DNA from: Hyphococcus sp.
Lineage (GTDB): Bacteria > Pseudomonadota > Alphaproteobacteria > Caulobacterales > Parvularculaceae
DNA length: 64,000 nucleotides
Reading direction: 5' to 3'
Assembly: GCA_021776415.1 (NCBI GenBank)
Contig: JAJFFY010000055.1
Location: forward strand, 1 to 64,000
In this document: positions 1 to 10,744 of the stretch, piece by piece
Layout of the letters: each line of letters begins with the position of its first letter
How positions within the stretch are numbered: the first letter of the stretch is position 1
Made by a program: the position numbers and the translations under genes
The notes under the pieces: generated by a model
What the model was told of the DNA's origin: nothing
Databases searched by the model: none
What the model saw: only the letters and a program-made list of their open reading frames with translations

Positions 1-88
1 AGGCCGATAATCCCGGCGGTTTGAACTTTTGAAAATTGCAACATGGGCGAGACGCTCCCAAGCGAAAATATCGCTCCGCTGGTTTTGG

Positions 89-421
89 TTATTTATCGTT
101 AGCGGCAGGTTCCGGCTTGGTGCGAACATCGCTGAGGGTCGATTTGACGACCTTGACCGCAACCTTGTCGGCAAGTTCGACCATCACTTCATTGTCATCA
201 ATCACTTTGGTGATCTTGCCGATAAGGCCTCCGGCGGTGACAACGACGTCGCCACGGCGGACTTTAGAGATCATTTCCGTATGTTTCTTGCGCGCGGTCA
301 TTTGCGGACGGATCAGCAGGAAGTAGAAAATCACAAAGATGAAGACCAGCGGGGCCAACTGCATCAACGGGTTGGGCGCGGCGGCCTGGGCGGCCTGCGC
401 ATAAGCGGGCGATATAAACAT
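89..421 (-). CDS. yajC: Preprotein translocase subunit YajC
   Basis: Internal Met of the 192-aa ORF gives a 110-aa protein: short N-terminus, one TM helix (LAPLVFIFVIFYFLLIRPQ), then KVRRGDVVVTAGGLIGKITKV, typical of YajC. Confidence 0.95.
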   Translation of the reverse strand: MFISPAYAQAAQAAAPNPLMQLAPLVFIFVIFYFLLIRPQMTARKKHTEMISKVRRGDVVVTAGGLIGKITKVIDDNEVMVELADKVAVKVVKSTLSDVRTKPEPAANDK

Positions 422-799
422 CTGGTCGGTCTCCTCGGGAATTTCAGCGATCAAGGCCGCACAGCACAAGCCACGCCGCCGACGCTTGGTTGGCGGATAT
501 ATAACGATCACGTTCCCGGTTGCAATGCGTGGGCGCGCGAAGATACGCCGGCAGGGTTCGGGGGCAACACATCGCGGCGGCGGCGCTGGACGCCCATAGA
601 CGGCAAATTGGGCAAATGTCGCTCCGAGGGGTGAAAATCCGCCGCTTTTCGGGGGTGGCGGGCACAATAGGCCAGCTCGCGCCGCCCTTGTGAGCGGGCC
701 CTGACTTGTTAAGCGCCGCCGCCGCCGCTACCCCGGAACGGATGGCGTGGGGCTCCCCCATACCGGCAAGGACGGGTTCATGTGCGGTTTGGTGAAAAG

Positions 800-2203
800 A
801 TGACAGATCATCCGACCGCCCCTTCGGGCGATGAAACCCTGAGCGAAGCGGCTACCGCCTCCGCCGCGCCACGAGGCCATAGGCCGCTATTCTTTCAGCG
901 GCGCTTCCTGCCGATGTGGACCGCGCTCTCGCTCGGCGCCTTTACCGACAATATGCTCAAACAGGCGCTTTCCGTCGCGCTCATCTACTCCCTGATTACC
1001 GCGCCGCTGATCAGCAATGACAGCGCATTGCCGATTGTCGGCTCGCTGTTTCCCATCGCAATGTTGATCTTTTCCAGCATCGCCGGCCAGCTCGCCGACA
1101 AATATGAGACCGCGATGATGTTTCGGCGCACCAAATTCATCGAGTTGTTACTGATGATAGTCGCCGCAGTCGGCTTTGCTTCCGGCAACGCCCTTATCCT
1201 CATCCTCGCTTTGTTTTTGATGGGCGCGCAGTCGGCGTTCTTCAGCCCTGTGCGCACCGGCGCGATGCCAAAATATTTTGCGCCGGAAGAGCTGGTCCGC
1301 GCCAACGCGTTTTGCAGCGGCGGTCTGTTTGTTTCCGTCATGCTTGGTATTGTCGCCGGCGGATTTTTGATCATCCTGCCAAACGGACCGCTGATCGTCT
1401 CGGCGCTGCTGGTCGTCGCCGCGCTTGGCGGATGGCTCGCCATCCGGTTGGCGCCGCCTGCCGCCGCCAATGCGCCCGGTCTCGCAATCAGTTGGAACGG
1501 CCTGGCGCAGACGCCAATATTGCTTGGCTACGCCTTTCGCGCGCGCGGGGTTTGGCGGCCATTGCTCGGCGTTGCCTGGTACTGGTCGGTCGGCGCGCTG
1601 GTGACGGTCGCCGTGCCGTTTTTTGTCCGCGATACGCTCGGCGGCGACGGAACCGTTATCGCCGTGATGATGGGGCTGTTTGCGATCGGTGCGGCAATCG
1701 GCGCGACCATGGCGTCGCTGCTCGCCAAGGGCCGCAGCGGGCTCGGCTTTGCAACCGTCGGCGCGCTTGCCGCCGGATGTATGATCCTGGCGGTCTATTT
1801 TCTGAGCGCTGGTTTCAACCCGCCTGCTGACGGATCGTTCCTGAATGCGGGCGAATTTTTTTCCACTGCGCAGGCTTATACGTTAGCCGGCGCCTTCGTT
1901 CTGGCTTCGATATCGACCAGTGTTTTCGTGGTCCCGTTGCAAGCGGCCGTACAGAGGCGCGCGCCCATAGACAAGCGCGCCCGTATCCTTGCCGCCAACA
2001 ACATGCTCAACGCCGCCGGCGCGATGATCGGCTCATTACTGGTGTTGCTGGTGCCAAAAACATCACTGGAGGCGGTTGATCTGTTTCTCGCCATTGGCTT
2101 TGCGCAAGGCTTGCTGGCGTTTTATATGGTTCGCAGGCGGCGAAGTGTTAAAGACGGACTATATGACGAGATGCTGCATTGCGCAGAAAAATCAGCGCCT
2201 TGA
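800..2203 (+). CDS. MFS transporter (LplT/Aas-type lysophospholipid transporter-like)
   Basis: Multi-TM protein; FTDNMLKQALSVALIYSLI N-terminal motif resembles LplT-like MFS proteins. Confidence 0.8.
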   Translation: MTDHPTAPSGDETLSEAATASAAPRGHRPLFFQRRFLPMWTALSLGAFTDNMLKQALSVALIYSLITAPLISNDSALPIVGSLFPIAMLIFSSIAGQLADKYETAMMFRRTKFIELLLMIVAAVGFASGNALILILALFLMGAQSAFFSPVRTGAMPKYFAPEELVRANAFCSGGLFVSVMLGIVAGGFLIILPNGPLIVSALLVVAALGGWLAIRLAPPAAANAPGLAISWNGLAQTPILLGYAFRARGVWRPLLGVAWYWSVGALVTVAVPFFVRDTLGGDGTVIAVMMGLFAIGAAIGATMASLLAKGRSGLGFATVGALAAGCMILAVYFLSAGFNPPADGSFLNAGEFFSTAQAYTLAGAFVLASISTSVFVVPLQAAVQRRAPIDKRARILAANNMLNAAGAMIGSLLVLLVPKTSLEAVDLFLAIGFAQGLLAFYMVRRRRSVKDGLYDEMLHCAEKSAP

Positions 2204-2337
2204 AGCACTGACGACAGCCCATAAGGGGGGGACCTGCAAGCAGACAGAGCGACGGCGTGGGGAGATCCGCGCTAGGGCCGCTATTTCGCTTGTCCGGAGA
2301 GGTCTGGCGGCGCCTTTCGTCTGAGCCGCGCCTTCTG

Positions 2338-2352
2338 TTAAGGTCTGGTTAA
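2338..2352. promoter_or_regulatory. Putative CtrA full binding site TTAA-GGTCTGG-TTAA
   Basis: Exact TTAA-N7-TTAA in the intergenic region upstream of the 2464 gene. Confidence 0.5.
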
Positions 2353-2463
2353 CCATTCGGCCGGGGCGCGGACCCGCAGGGAGACCAAACCCTGAAAAAA
2401 GCTTCATTGGCCAGTAAATTGCTTAACTCACTAGAAAGAACGAAACGGTAAATTAGAGCGGTT

Positions 2464-2973
2464 ATGGGCCTGTCCTTCTTAATCATTGCGATCTGTCTGG
2501 TGTTTGGCTCGATCGCCGCTGTGCTGTCGATACGGCCTAACCTGCTGCCCGAAATTGGCGCCAACCTTCGGCGCGCCGACCCGGTTAAGAAATTTTCACC
2601 CCGCAACACGCTATTCATTATCGGCCCGTCGGCTAACCACGCCGCCTGCCGGATGCAAAGGCGGCTTTTGAAACCAGCAATCCCGGCTCTCATCCGTGAG
2701 GATATTGCGGTCATCGAAGTCTATGGTGAGGATACGCCGCGCAAAAATGGCGATCCGATTGAATGGCTTGACCCCTCACTGTTGCGCCATGCACTGGATG
2801 CGGAAAGCGGGTTTTTCCTGATCTATGTGGACCCGATCGGCAAAGCCCGGTTCCGCAGCGAAGCGCCGATGCTCACTGCCGATATTTTGCAGCGTGCGCA
2901 ACTTGAAATCGACGCGCCCAATCGCAGTCACTCAAAAAAGTCGTCGGTGCTGAAAAAATTGCGCGCGGCTTAA
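2464..2973 (+). CDS. DUF4174-like domain protein with N-terminal membrane anchor
   Basis: N-terminal hydrophobic helix then thioredoxin-like NTLFIIGPS...IAVIEVYGED...GFFLIYVDPIGKARFRSEAPM. Confidence 0.55.
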   Translation: MGLSFLIIAICLVFGSIAAVLSIRPNLLPEIGANLRRADPVKKFSPRNTLFIIGPSANHAACRMQRRLLKPAIPALIREDIAVIEVYGEDTPRKNGDPIEWLDPSLLRHALDAESGFFLIYVDPIGKARFRSEAPMLTADILQRAQLEIDAPNRSHSKKSSVLKKLRAA

Positions 2974-2977
2974 AAGC

Positions 2978-4297
2978 CTATTCAAAAATCTCACGCGGAC
3001 GACCAATGGAGTGGTAATCAATGCCGCGTTCAGCCATTTCGCGCGGACGATATATGTTTCTTAGATCAACCATCACCGGCGCCTTCATCAGCGCCTTGAC
3101 GCGATCAATATCGAGCGCCCGAAACTCATCCCATTCGGTGATAATGACAACGCCGTCCGCGCCCTTCAGCGCCTGATACGGCCCCTCAGCATATTCGACG
3201 TCGTCCAACAGCGCCGCCGCCTCTTTCATACCGACCGGATCATATGCGCGAATCGCCGCACCAGCCGCCTGTAGCGCAGGCACAATGTCGAGCGACGGCG
3301 AATCACGCATATCGTCCGTATTCGGCTTAAATGTCAGCCCCAAGACGGCGATTGTCTTATTCGCCAGCGATCCGCCGCAAGCGGCGATAACACGGCCAGC
3401 CATTTTCTTCTTGCGCTCATCGTTAATCTCCACAACCGCTTCGACTATGCGTGCTGGCGCGTTGTTGCTTTGCGCGGTGCGTACCAGCGCAATAGTGTCT
3501 TTGGGAAAGCACGAGCCGCCATAGCCCGGCCCGGCATGTAGAAACTTTGCGCCAATGCGCCCGTCAAGCCCCATGCCGCCGGCGACCTCCTGAACATTGG
3601 CGCCAACTTGCTCGCACAGGTCGGCAATCTCGTTGATAAATGTAATTTTGGTCGCGAGGAACGCGTTGGCGGCATATTTAATCAATTCCGATGTCGCGCG
3701 ATTGGTAAACACCATCGGTGTCTCATTGAGATAGAGTGGCCGGTATAGCTCGCGCATAACCTGTATCGCACGATCATCCTCAACGCCGACAATGATGCGG
3801 TCGGGATGTTTAAAATCAGCAATCGCAGCACCTTCACGCAAAAACTCCGGGTTTGACACAACGGAAAAACCGGCGTCTGGCCGCGCTTTGCGGATGATCT
3901 GCTCAACCTCGGCTCCTGTGCCGACGGGAACGGTCGATTTATTGACGATCACCGTATAACCTTCGATGACCGAAGCGATTTCCTCCGCCGCGCTGTAGAC
4001 ATAGGACAGATCGGCAAATCCGTCGCCGCGCCGCGATGGCGTGCCGACAGCGATAAAGACAGCATCGGCATTCGGCGTTGACGCTGCAAAGTCGCCGCTG
4101 AAAGACAAACGCCGGGCTTTTACATTTTCTGCGACCAGCGCGGCAAGTCCGGGTTCAAAGATCGGAATATTACCGGCTTCGAGGCTTCTGATTTTTGCCG
4201 CATCCTTGTCAACGCAGACAACTTCATGGCCAAAATCGGCAAAACAGGCCCCGGATACCAGTCCAACATATCCGGCGCCGATGATGGTGACGCGCAT
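2978..4297 (-). CDS. UDP-glucose 6-dehydrogenase
   Basis: MRVTIIGAGYVGLVSGACFADFGHEVVCVDKD, GPGYGGSCFPKDT catalytic motif. Confidence 0.96.
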   Translation of the reverse strand: MRVTIIGAGYVGLVSGACFADFGHEVVCVDKDAAKIRSLEAGNIPIFEPGLAALVAENVKARRLSFSGDFAASTPNADAVFIAVGTPSRRGDGFADLSYVYSAAEEIASVIEGYTVIVNKSTVPVGTGAEVEQIIRKARPDAGFSVVSNPEFLREGAAIADFKHPDRIIVGVEDDRAIQVMRELYRPLYLNETPMVFTNRATSELIKYAANAFLATKITFINEIADLCEQVGANVQEVAGGMGLDGRIGAKFLHAGPGYGGSCFPKDTIALVRTAQSNNAPARIVEAVVEINDERKKKMAGRVIAACGGSLANKTIAVLGLTFKPNTDDMRDSPSLDIVPALQAAGAAIRAYDPVGMKEAAALLDDVEYAEGPYQALKGADGVVIITEWDEFRALDIDRVKALMKAPVMVDLRNIYRPREMAERGIDYHSIGRPREIFE

Positions 4298-4392
4298 GGC
4301 GCTTCCTTGTGATTCCGGCCAGCAGCAAGCTCGCGACCTGGGACGTTCCGGCTAGCAGCAGAGCCGCAGCCTGAGGGATTTCAGACGCAGTT

Positions 4393-5850
4393 TTAAACAG
4401 CGTTTTTAGGAAAAACCACCGCCATAATGGTCATCAGCAAAATTTTAAAATCGAACCATAGGGACCAGGCGTCGATATAGCCGAGGTCATAATTGACCCG
4501 TTGTTCCATAAGCTCGTTTTCAGAGGTCTCGCCGCGATAGCCATTGACCTGCGCCCATCCGGTAATGCCAGGCTTGACCTTGTGCCGGCCGGAATAGTTT
4601 TCGATCAATCGAGCATATTGGTGGTTGTGCGCCAGGGCGTGGGGGCGCGGACCGACCAGCGACATCTCGCCGCGAATGACGTTAAACAGTTGCGGCAGCT
4701 CATCAAGACTATAGCGGCGAAGGAATTTCCCCAGCGGGGTAATGCGGGCGTCGTCTTTTTGCGCCTGCTGGATGGCGTCGCCGTCTTCGGCAACCGTCAT
4801 GGTGCGGAATTTATAGATCCGAAACACTGCATTGTTAAATCCATGCCGCTGCTGTGCAAACAGGATCGGTCCCTTACCTTGTAATTTAACCGCTATCGCC
4901 ACCACCAGCAATACCGGGCTCAATGCGACCAAAAGAATAGAGCCGAGGACAAAGTCCTCAATGGTTTTGATGATGCTGCCCCAACCCTCCAGCGGGCGGC
5001 GATAGAGCGACAAAACGCTCGCCTCGCCAACCTTGGTGACGCCGCCGCCAGTATGGTCCAGCCAATGCGTGTTCGGACAAATCGAAATCGACACTGGCAG
5101 CGAAGACAGCCGCCGCGCAAGGCGATCCATTTCCGCGCGTGAAGCGCGCGGCGTAGCGATCACAATATCATCAATCTCGCCATTGCGGGCGGCCAGTTCC
5201 AGCGCATGGAGATCGCCAGCGATAGCCTCATCATGGTCATCGCCATTGTCAGGCAGGCCGGCCTCGAACAGACCGACAATTGAAATGCCGTTTTCCGCGG
5301 CCCCGACATGTTCGGCAAATCTGGCGCCCAATTTCGTCGCGCCAACAATTGCAATCCGCCGGGAGAAAACGCCGCCATCGCCAATCATCGACCGCAACAG
5401 CCTTGAGGCAATAATTCTCGCCAGCGCAAGAACCACTACGGTCGTCACCGACCACGCGGCCAGCCAAACGCGCGAGAAGATATCGGAGACCTTCAACGCA
5501 AACCCAAATGCGAGCAGACCCAATATGACCATCCCCCATGTCGAGACAATTGCTCTGATGTTGCCGCTCGACGACAAGAGCTGATCAAATTCATAATACC
5601 CGTCGCGCCGCAAAAGCGCGGTCAGCCCGGTCGCGCCGATAATGCCGGCCGCCGCATAGGATTGGAAATCGAACTCCAGTTGCAGGGCAAAAACATGGTA
5701 GATGGCGGCGACCACAACCGAGGATGCGATCACACTGATGAAGTCAATGAATTGCACAACATCGCCAAAGAGCGCCCGCGACGCCGACGACCTGCGACGA
5801 CCGCTTTCGCCGGAAAAATTCTCTGCGTTACTCACGCTCGTTTCAGCCAT
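4393..5850 (-). CDS. Undecaprenyl-phosphate glucose phosphotransferase (WcaJ/HfsE-type polyprenyl glycosylphosphotransferase)
   Basis: N-terminal TM helices, CoA-binding-like domain, C-terminal KFRTM...DELPQLFNVIRGEMSLVGPRPHA...KPGITGWAQVNGYRGET. Confidence 0.95.
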   Translation of the reverse strand: MAETSVSNAENFSGESGRRRSSASRALFGDVVQFIDFISVIASSVVVAAIYHVFALQLEFDFQSYAAAGIIGATGLTALLRRDGYYEFDQLLSSSGNIRAIVSTWGMVILGLLAFGFALKVSDIFSRVWLAAWSVTTVVVLALARIIASRLLRSMIGDGGVFSRRIAIVGATKLGARFAEHVGAAENGISIVGLFEAGLPDNGDDHDEAIAGDLHALELAARNGEIDDIVIATPRASRAEMDRLARRLSSLPVSISICPNTHWLDHTGGGVTKVGEASVLSLYRRPLEGWGSIIKTIEDFVLGSILLVALSPVLLVVAIAVKLQGKGPILFAQQRHGFNNAVFRIYKFRTMTVAEDGDAIQQAQKDDARITPLGKFLRRYSLDELPQLFNVIRGEMSLVGPRPHALAHNHQYARLIENYSGRHKVKPGITGWAQVNGYRGETSENELMEQRVNYDLGYIDAWSLWFDFKILLMTIMAVVFPKNAV

Positions 5851-6044
5851 TGGACTTAATCACTACTGGTTCGCGTTAACTGTGTACTAATTTGGCAAAT
5901 AATCCGTAATCATCGCCAAGATGTGCAATTTTCAGGCGCTCCCCGCCTCTGACGCTAAATTGCGGCGAACCTCAGTTCGGCCCGCCATTTGCCTGTGTCT
6001 TACCGGATATCGGGCTATTATGCGTCAAAAAGGTTACCTGTGCC

Positions 6045-6269
6045 ATGTCGAAACAATTTGCCGCCTTTCATGTCGCCTGGCGAGACGTCAAGCGCCGCCC
6101 GATTGGCCTTTTCGCCAACGAGCGCGATTATGGCCGCGCCGCCGCTGAGGCTTTGCAGGACCGGCTCAATCAATTGGCCGATGAGGGCTGGATTATTCAG
6201 GAAATCATTCCCGCATCGGGGCTGACGCCGCAACAAACGGCGGCGTTTACGGTGGTCGCCTTCCGCTAG
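6045..6269 (+). CDS. Small hypothetical protein (DUF4177-like)
   Basis: 74 aa; C-terminal LNQLADEGWIIQEIIPASG...FTVVAFR resembles DUF4177-type small proteins. Confidence 0.5.
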   Translation: MSKQFAAFHVAWRDVKRRPIGLFANERDYGRAAAEALQDRLNQLADEGWIIQEIIPASGLTPQQTAAFTVVAFR

Positions 6270-6318
6270 CCGCATGGTCGGACTTGCATCTCGCTATCGC
6301 CTGCGCCATCCCCCCATA

Positions 6319-7122
6319 ATGACCGACTATACAAAAAACGACGTGCAGCTCGCCGATGACCTTTGCGCCCTGGCGCTTGCGGCGGGAGCCAAGGCGCTTG
6401 AGATTTACGCCACAGATTTTGTCACCGAACACAAAGGCGACGCCTCTCCGGTCACCGCCGCGGATCGCCTGGGCGAGGAAATCATTCTTGCCGGGCTAGC
6501 AACCGTGGCGCCGGATATTCCGGTGCTGGCGGAAGAGCGCGCCTCGGATGGCGATATCCCGCAGCTGGGCGATGTGTTTTTCCTCGTCGATCCGCTCGAC
6601 GGCACGCGAGAGTTTGTTAACAGAACCGACGAATTCACCGTCAACATTGCATTGGTCAAAGACGGGCGGGCGGTGATCGGCGTGGTTTACGCCCCGGCGC
6701 TCGGAAAGCTCTATTGCGGTATTTTAAATGTCGGCGCCTGGCTACAGCAAATTACCAAGACCGGCGCGGCGGGGGAGCGTTCGCCGATACGCGCTCGCAA
6801 AGCGTCAGCCGCGGGCCTCGTCGCCGTCGCCAGCCGGTCGCATCGCTCGCCCGAAACCGATGATTTTCTGAGCGCGATGAATGTCTCTGAGTTCGCCGCC
6901 GCCGGGTCTTCGTTGAAGTTCTGTCTGATCGCCGAAGGCAAGGCGGATATTTATCCGCGGCTCGGCCGCACCATGGAATGGGACACCGGCGCCGGCCAGG
7001 CGGTGCTGGAAGCAGCCGGCGGCAAAGTTGTCGTCCACCCCGGGGGCGAGCCATTGGCATACGGAAAAGAACAGCGTGGATATGACAATCCGTATTTTAT
7101 CGCCTGGGGCAAAACTTCTTAA
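6319..7122 (+). CDS. cysQ: 3'(2'),5'-bisphosphate nucleotidase CysQ
   Basis: Inositol monophosphatase-fold motifs DPLDGTREFVNRTDEFTVNIAL and MEWDTGAGQAVLEAAGG. Confidence 0.93.
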   Translation: MTDYTKNDVQLADDLCALALAAGAKALEIYATDFVTEHKGDASPVTAADRLGEEIILAGLATVAPDIPVLAEERASDGDIPQLGDVFFLVDPLDGTREFVNRTDEFTVNIALVKDGRAVIGVVYAPALGKLYCGILNVGAWLQQITKTGAAGERSPIRARKASAAGLVAVASRSHRSPETDDFLSAMNVSEFAAAGSSLKFCLIAEGKADIYPRLGRTMEWDTGAGQAVLEAAGGKVVVHPGGEPLAYGKEQRGYDNPYFIAWGKTS

Positions 7123-7136
7123 TTGTAGCGCCGCGC

Positions 7137-8777
7137 CTAACGATAAAGAACCGCGCCTGATGTTCTAAGCAGACTTGCGGGAACCGTCGCGCCACGGCGC
7201 ACCCAGATTTCCCAAACCGGTGTTTGTTCCACCAGCTTGAATTCAGTGTAAAGCAACGCCTCAGCGCGGCCGATAGCCGCCGCCGTCGCCGGGTCGAGAT
7301 CAAGGCGCGGCACGAACACCACATTCGCCTTACTCGCCGCCGCGTCGCCCGTGGCCTCGCATTTTCGCATTTCCGCCAGGACGCAGGCCGTGTCAGCGCC
7401 GGTCAAAATGGCAACGCCCCATCCTTCCGCCGCCATCGATTTTGCTCTGCCCGCCGCCTCAAGCAACATCATCGACTGGTCCACAGGCGCCAGCGCAAAA
7501 AACTCGCGCGCTTCAACGGTTGAGAAGCGCCCCTCTTCAATCCATTGCGCAATGGTCGGACCGCCCGGCTGCACCAATGCCAGCTCGGTGCGGATATTTT
7601 CCGGCGCCGCTGCTGCAACCTGATATTGAAGCGCGAATTGTCCGGCTGCATGAACCACAATCGCAACCGTCCAGAACAGCGTCAGCGCGCCGCCAGTCAG
7701 AGCGACCGAAACGCTGGCGCGGTCGTGACTGCGAAACAGGCCGTCATAGAACGGCGAGGAAACCGAAAATACTGTAATCGCCGCGACCAGAACAAAGACC
7801 GGAAGCGCATTCGCGCCGGCAATACGCGCGGCGATGAAGGCGGTTATGCCAAGCAATAGCGCCGTCAACCATGACCTTAGATGCTCGCGGCCGCCAAACA
7901 CTGATGCAGAAAGGAGGACAAGAACCGTGCTGGCCGCAACGCCGCTTAGCCCCATCGCGCCATCGCCGCCGACAACCGATGCATCAACCTGTAACACGCC
8001 GCTGGCCGCAGAGGCGCGCGCAATGTTGATGCCCGGCGACAGCCATTCCGCGAGGCCGGCAAGCGCGGCAAAAGCGGCAAGCGTCGCAGCATAACGCGAC
8101 AGACCGCACCGTCCGGACAGAAACGGGCATGCGGAAAGCGCAATGAAACCGGCAAGCGAAAATACCGGATTGAGCTGCCACAGAGTGAACAGTCCAACGC
8201 CGGCAATCAAACCTTCAAAGCGCGCGCGCGCCGGCGCATTGTCCGCCGATGCGGCGACAAAACAAAAACTGTTAACCAGAAATATCGCCAGCGCGAGTTC
8301 GGTCGGACCGGCAAAAGGCGAGGCGACATATGCCCCCAAGGCGCCCGTAGTTAACGCCGCTGGAATAGTCGGCAACCGCGACGCGGAAAAATACGCCATC
8401 GGGTAAATCACGAAAAGCGCGCTGAGTGCTTTTGCGATGAGGTGAATGCGCCCTGGCGCTTCGGCGAAAATATCCGCCGCCAGCAGCAGCAGCACATAAA
8501 ACGGTGATGCGTTGTCGCGAAGCGCGTCTGCGCCGGCGCTGATCGCTCGCGCCTCGGCAATCGGCGCAATCATATCAACTGTCGGCGACAGGCTTAACAG
8601 GGCCGGCGCCAGAACCGCGGCCAGAACAAACGGCGCCGCCGCCAACACCGACCAGAGGAACGACCAACCCGGCTCCTGCCATGAATAAATCATTATCGCC
8701 GCGCCGCGCGCAACCGGCGCCGGTCGCCGCCAGGCGAAGTCTTCATCGCGTTCCCAATTGTCGCTGTTGGCGCTCAT
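7137..8777 (-). CDS. Hypothetical multi-pass membrane protein (possibly GT39-like)
   Basis: About 10 hydrophobic segments followed by a soluble C-terminal domain; no diagnostic motif. Confidence 0.55.
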   Translation of the reverse strand: MSANSDNWERDEDFAWRRPAPVARGAAIMIYSWQEPGWSFLWSVLAAAPFVLAAVLAPALLSLSPTVDMIAPIAEARAISAGADALRDNASPFYVLLLLAADIFAEAPGRIHLIAKALSALFVIYPMAYFSASRLPTIPAALTTGALGAYVASPFAGPTELALAIFLVNSFCFVAASADNAPARARFEGLIAGVGLFTLWQLNPVFSLAGFIALSACPFLSGRCGLSRYAATLAAFAALAGLAEWLSPGINIARASAASGVLQVDASVVGGDGAMGLSGVAASTVLVLLSASVFGGREHLRSWLTALLLGITAFIAARIAGANALPVFVLVAAITVFSVSSPFYDGLFRSHDRASVSVALTGGALTLFWTVAIVVHAAGQFALQYQVAAAAPENIRTELALVQPGGPTIAQWIEEGRFSTVEAREFFALAPVDQSMMLLEAAGRAKSMAAEGWGVAILTGADTACVLAEMRKCEATGDAAASKANVVFVPRLDLDPATAAAIGRAEALLYTEFKLVEQTPVWEIWVRRGATVPASLLRTSGAVLYR

Positions 8778-8945
8778 TTTTGCCCGTTTTCCATGTTGCC
8801 TTTTGTCTCAAAGCGGCGCGCTTTGAAAATCCTTAACGGCAAAACTGCAATTGCTTTGCCGAAGCGCTTTGTCCGATGCTAAAATCTTTCGATATCAGTC
8901 GTTTGTGGCTTTGCGCGGCGCGCTGCGCTGCTATGGTTAGGGTTA

Positions 8946-9626
8946 ATGCGTACGCTTTTTCATATGCCCCTCGACCCCGCCTCGCGGATGGTGCGCATTG
9001 CGCTTGCCGAAAAGGGACTGCCGGCGCAGCTGGTCGAGAAACGGCCATGGGACAACGATGGATCGTTGGTCGCGGCAAATCCTGCGGGCGCGGTTCCGGT
9101 GCTCATTGACGAGCCGCCAACCCGCGGCGTGATTAACGCGGCGCCGGCGACGGTCATCATCGAATATATCGAAGACGCCTACACCGCCTCCCCGTTATTG
9201 CCGTCAACGTCTGCGGCCCGCGCCGAAGTGCGCCGGCTCTGCGCATGGTTCACCGACAAATTTGAGGCTGACGTCATCACCCCAATCGTTCGTGAGCGGA
9301 TTGATAAGCGGTTGATGCGCCTTGGGCAGCCTGATTATGAACTTATCAAGCAGGGCGGCGAGGCGCTGGCGTGGCATATGGATTATTTCAACTGGATTCT
9401 CGATAAAAAAACCTGGTTTGCGGGAGAAAAATATACCGCCGCCGACATTGCCGCGGCCGCTTATATCTCTAGCGTCGATTATGTTGACGCCATGCCCTGG
9501 GGCGCCTTTCCTCTAGTGAAGGACTGGTATGCACGGGTCAAATCGCGGCCCGCCATGCGCCCGGTGCTGCGTGACCGGATCGCCGGACTGCCGCCGCCCC
9601 GGCATTATGATGATCCGGATTTTTAG
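8946..9626 (+). CDS. Glutathione S-transferase family protein
   Basis: N-terminal thioredoxin-like fold with [13 protein letters not shown]-terminal [20 protein letters not shown]. Confidence 0.9.
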   Translation: MRTLFHMPLDPASRMVRIALAEKGLPAQLVEKRPWDNDGSLVAANPAGAVPVLIDEPPTRGVINAAPATVIIEYIEDAYTASPLLPSTSAARAEVRRLCAWFTDKFEADVITPIVRERIDKRLMRLGQPDYELIKQGGEALAWHMDYFNWILDKKTWFAGEKYTAADIAAAAYISSVDYVDAMPWGAFPLVKDWYARVKSRPAMRPVLRDRIAGLPPPRHYDDPDF

Positions 9627-9628
9627 AT

Positions 9629-10741
9629 ATGCCCAGCGTCAGCAATGACACTATCCGAGCCCAGGCGCGCGCGATTGGCTTTGACGCCGTTGGATTTGCG
9701 CCCGCGTCGCTGCCTTTAGAGGCTGGCGAAAACTTAGCGCAATTTCTGGCGCTCGGCCGTCACGGCGAGATGACATGGATGGAGGGCCGCGCAGAACAAC
9801 GCAGCGCGCCGCAAGCACTTTGGCCCGAGGCGCGTAGCGTCATTATGCTCGGCGTGAATTATGGGCCGGACGAAGACCCGCTGAACGCGCTAAACCAAAA
9901 ATCATCCGCGACGATTTCCGTCTATGCAAAAAACAAAGACTATCATGAGCTCATCAAAAAACGCCTCAAGCGCCTCGCCCGCTGGCTGATTGAAAACCAT
10001 GGCGGCGATGTCAAAGTTTTTGTGGATACCGCGCCGGTGATGGAAAAGCCGCTGGCGGCAAAAGCCGGCGTCGGCTGGCAGGGCAAGCACACCAATCTGG
10101 TATCACGCGAATTTGGCTCGTGGCTTTTTCTGGGTTCCATCTTCACAACGCTCGATATTGTCGCCGACACGCCGGAGGCAGATCATTGCGGCTCGTGCCA
10201 AAACTGTCTCGATATCTGCCCAACCGACGCTTTTCCCGCACCGTATAAACTCGATGCCAGGCGGTGCTTGTCTTATCTCACCATCGAACATAACGGCCCG
10301 ATCCCGGTTCAGTTTCGCAAAGCCATGGGCAACCGGATTTATGGGTGCGACGATTGTCTCGCGGTCTGCCCGTGGAATAAATTCGCAACACTCTCGCAAG
10401 AGACCGCATTTCACGCACGCGAAGCATTGCGCGCGCCAGGCCTTGCCGAGCTTGCCGCATTAGACGATCGCGCATTCCGGGATATGTTTTCCGGATCGCC
10501 AATCAAGCGCACCGGCCGCGCCCGGTTTGTCAGAAATGTGCTGATTGCAATCGGGAATTCGCAAGACCGGGAATTGGCGCCATCAGCGCAAGCGCTGCTC
10601 AACGACGACAATGCGCTGGTCCGCGGCGCCGCGATTTGGGCGTTACGACAATTGTTGGAAGTTGAAAAAGTCGTTGCCTTGCAGCGGCTTTATACAGAAC
10701 AGGAGAACGACGCAGGTGTTCTCGCCGAATGGACGCATTAA
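9629..10741 (+). CDS. queG: Epoxyqueuosine reductase QueG
   Basis: Two 4Fe-4S motifs ([24 protein letters not shown]) and [20 protein letters not shown]. Confidence 0.96.
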   Translation: MPSVSNDTIRAQARAIGFDAVGFAPASLPLEAGENLAQFLALGRHGEMTWMEGRAEQRSAPQALWPEARSVIMLGVNYGPDEDPLNALNQKSSATISVYAKNKDYHELIKKRLKRLARWLIENHGGDVKVFVDTAPVMEKPLAAKAGVGWQGKHTNLVSREFGSWLFLGSIFTTLDIVADTPEADHCGSCQNCLDICPTDAFPAPYKLDARRCLSYLTIEHNGPIPVQFRKAMGNRIYGCDDCLAVCPWNKFATLSQETAFHAREALRAPGLAELAALDDRAFRDMFSGSPIKRTGRARFVRNVLIAIGNSQDRELAPSAQALLNDDNALVRGAAIWALRQLLEVEKVVALQRLYTEQENDAGVLAEWTH

Positions 10742-10744
10742 GAG

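Noticed and set aside
29-634. 201-aa plus-strand ORF
   Set aside because: Antisense to yajC, low-complexity basic translation; shadow ORF of a GC-rich coding region
421-667. N-terminal extension of the YajC ORF to 192 aa
   Set aside because: Extension is Pro/Arg-rich and unlike YajC; the internal Met at 421 gives the canonical 110-aa protein
421-800. Possible structured ncRNA (e.g. SRP RNA) between yajC and the MFS gene
   Set aside because: No conserved SRP tetraloop/GGAA motifs or convincing structure could be read
5868-5893. Second CtrA-like box (TTAA-CTGTGTA-CTAA)
   Set aside because: One half-site deviates from TTAA; too degenerate to call without conservation data
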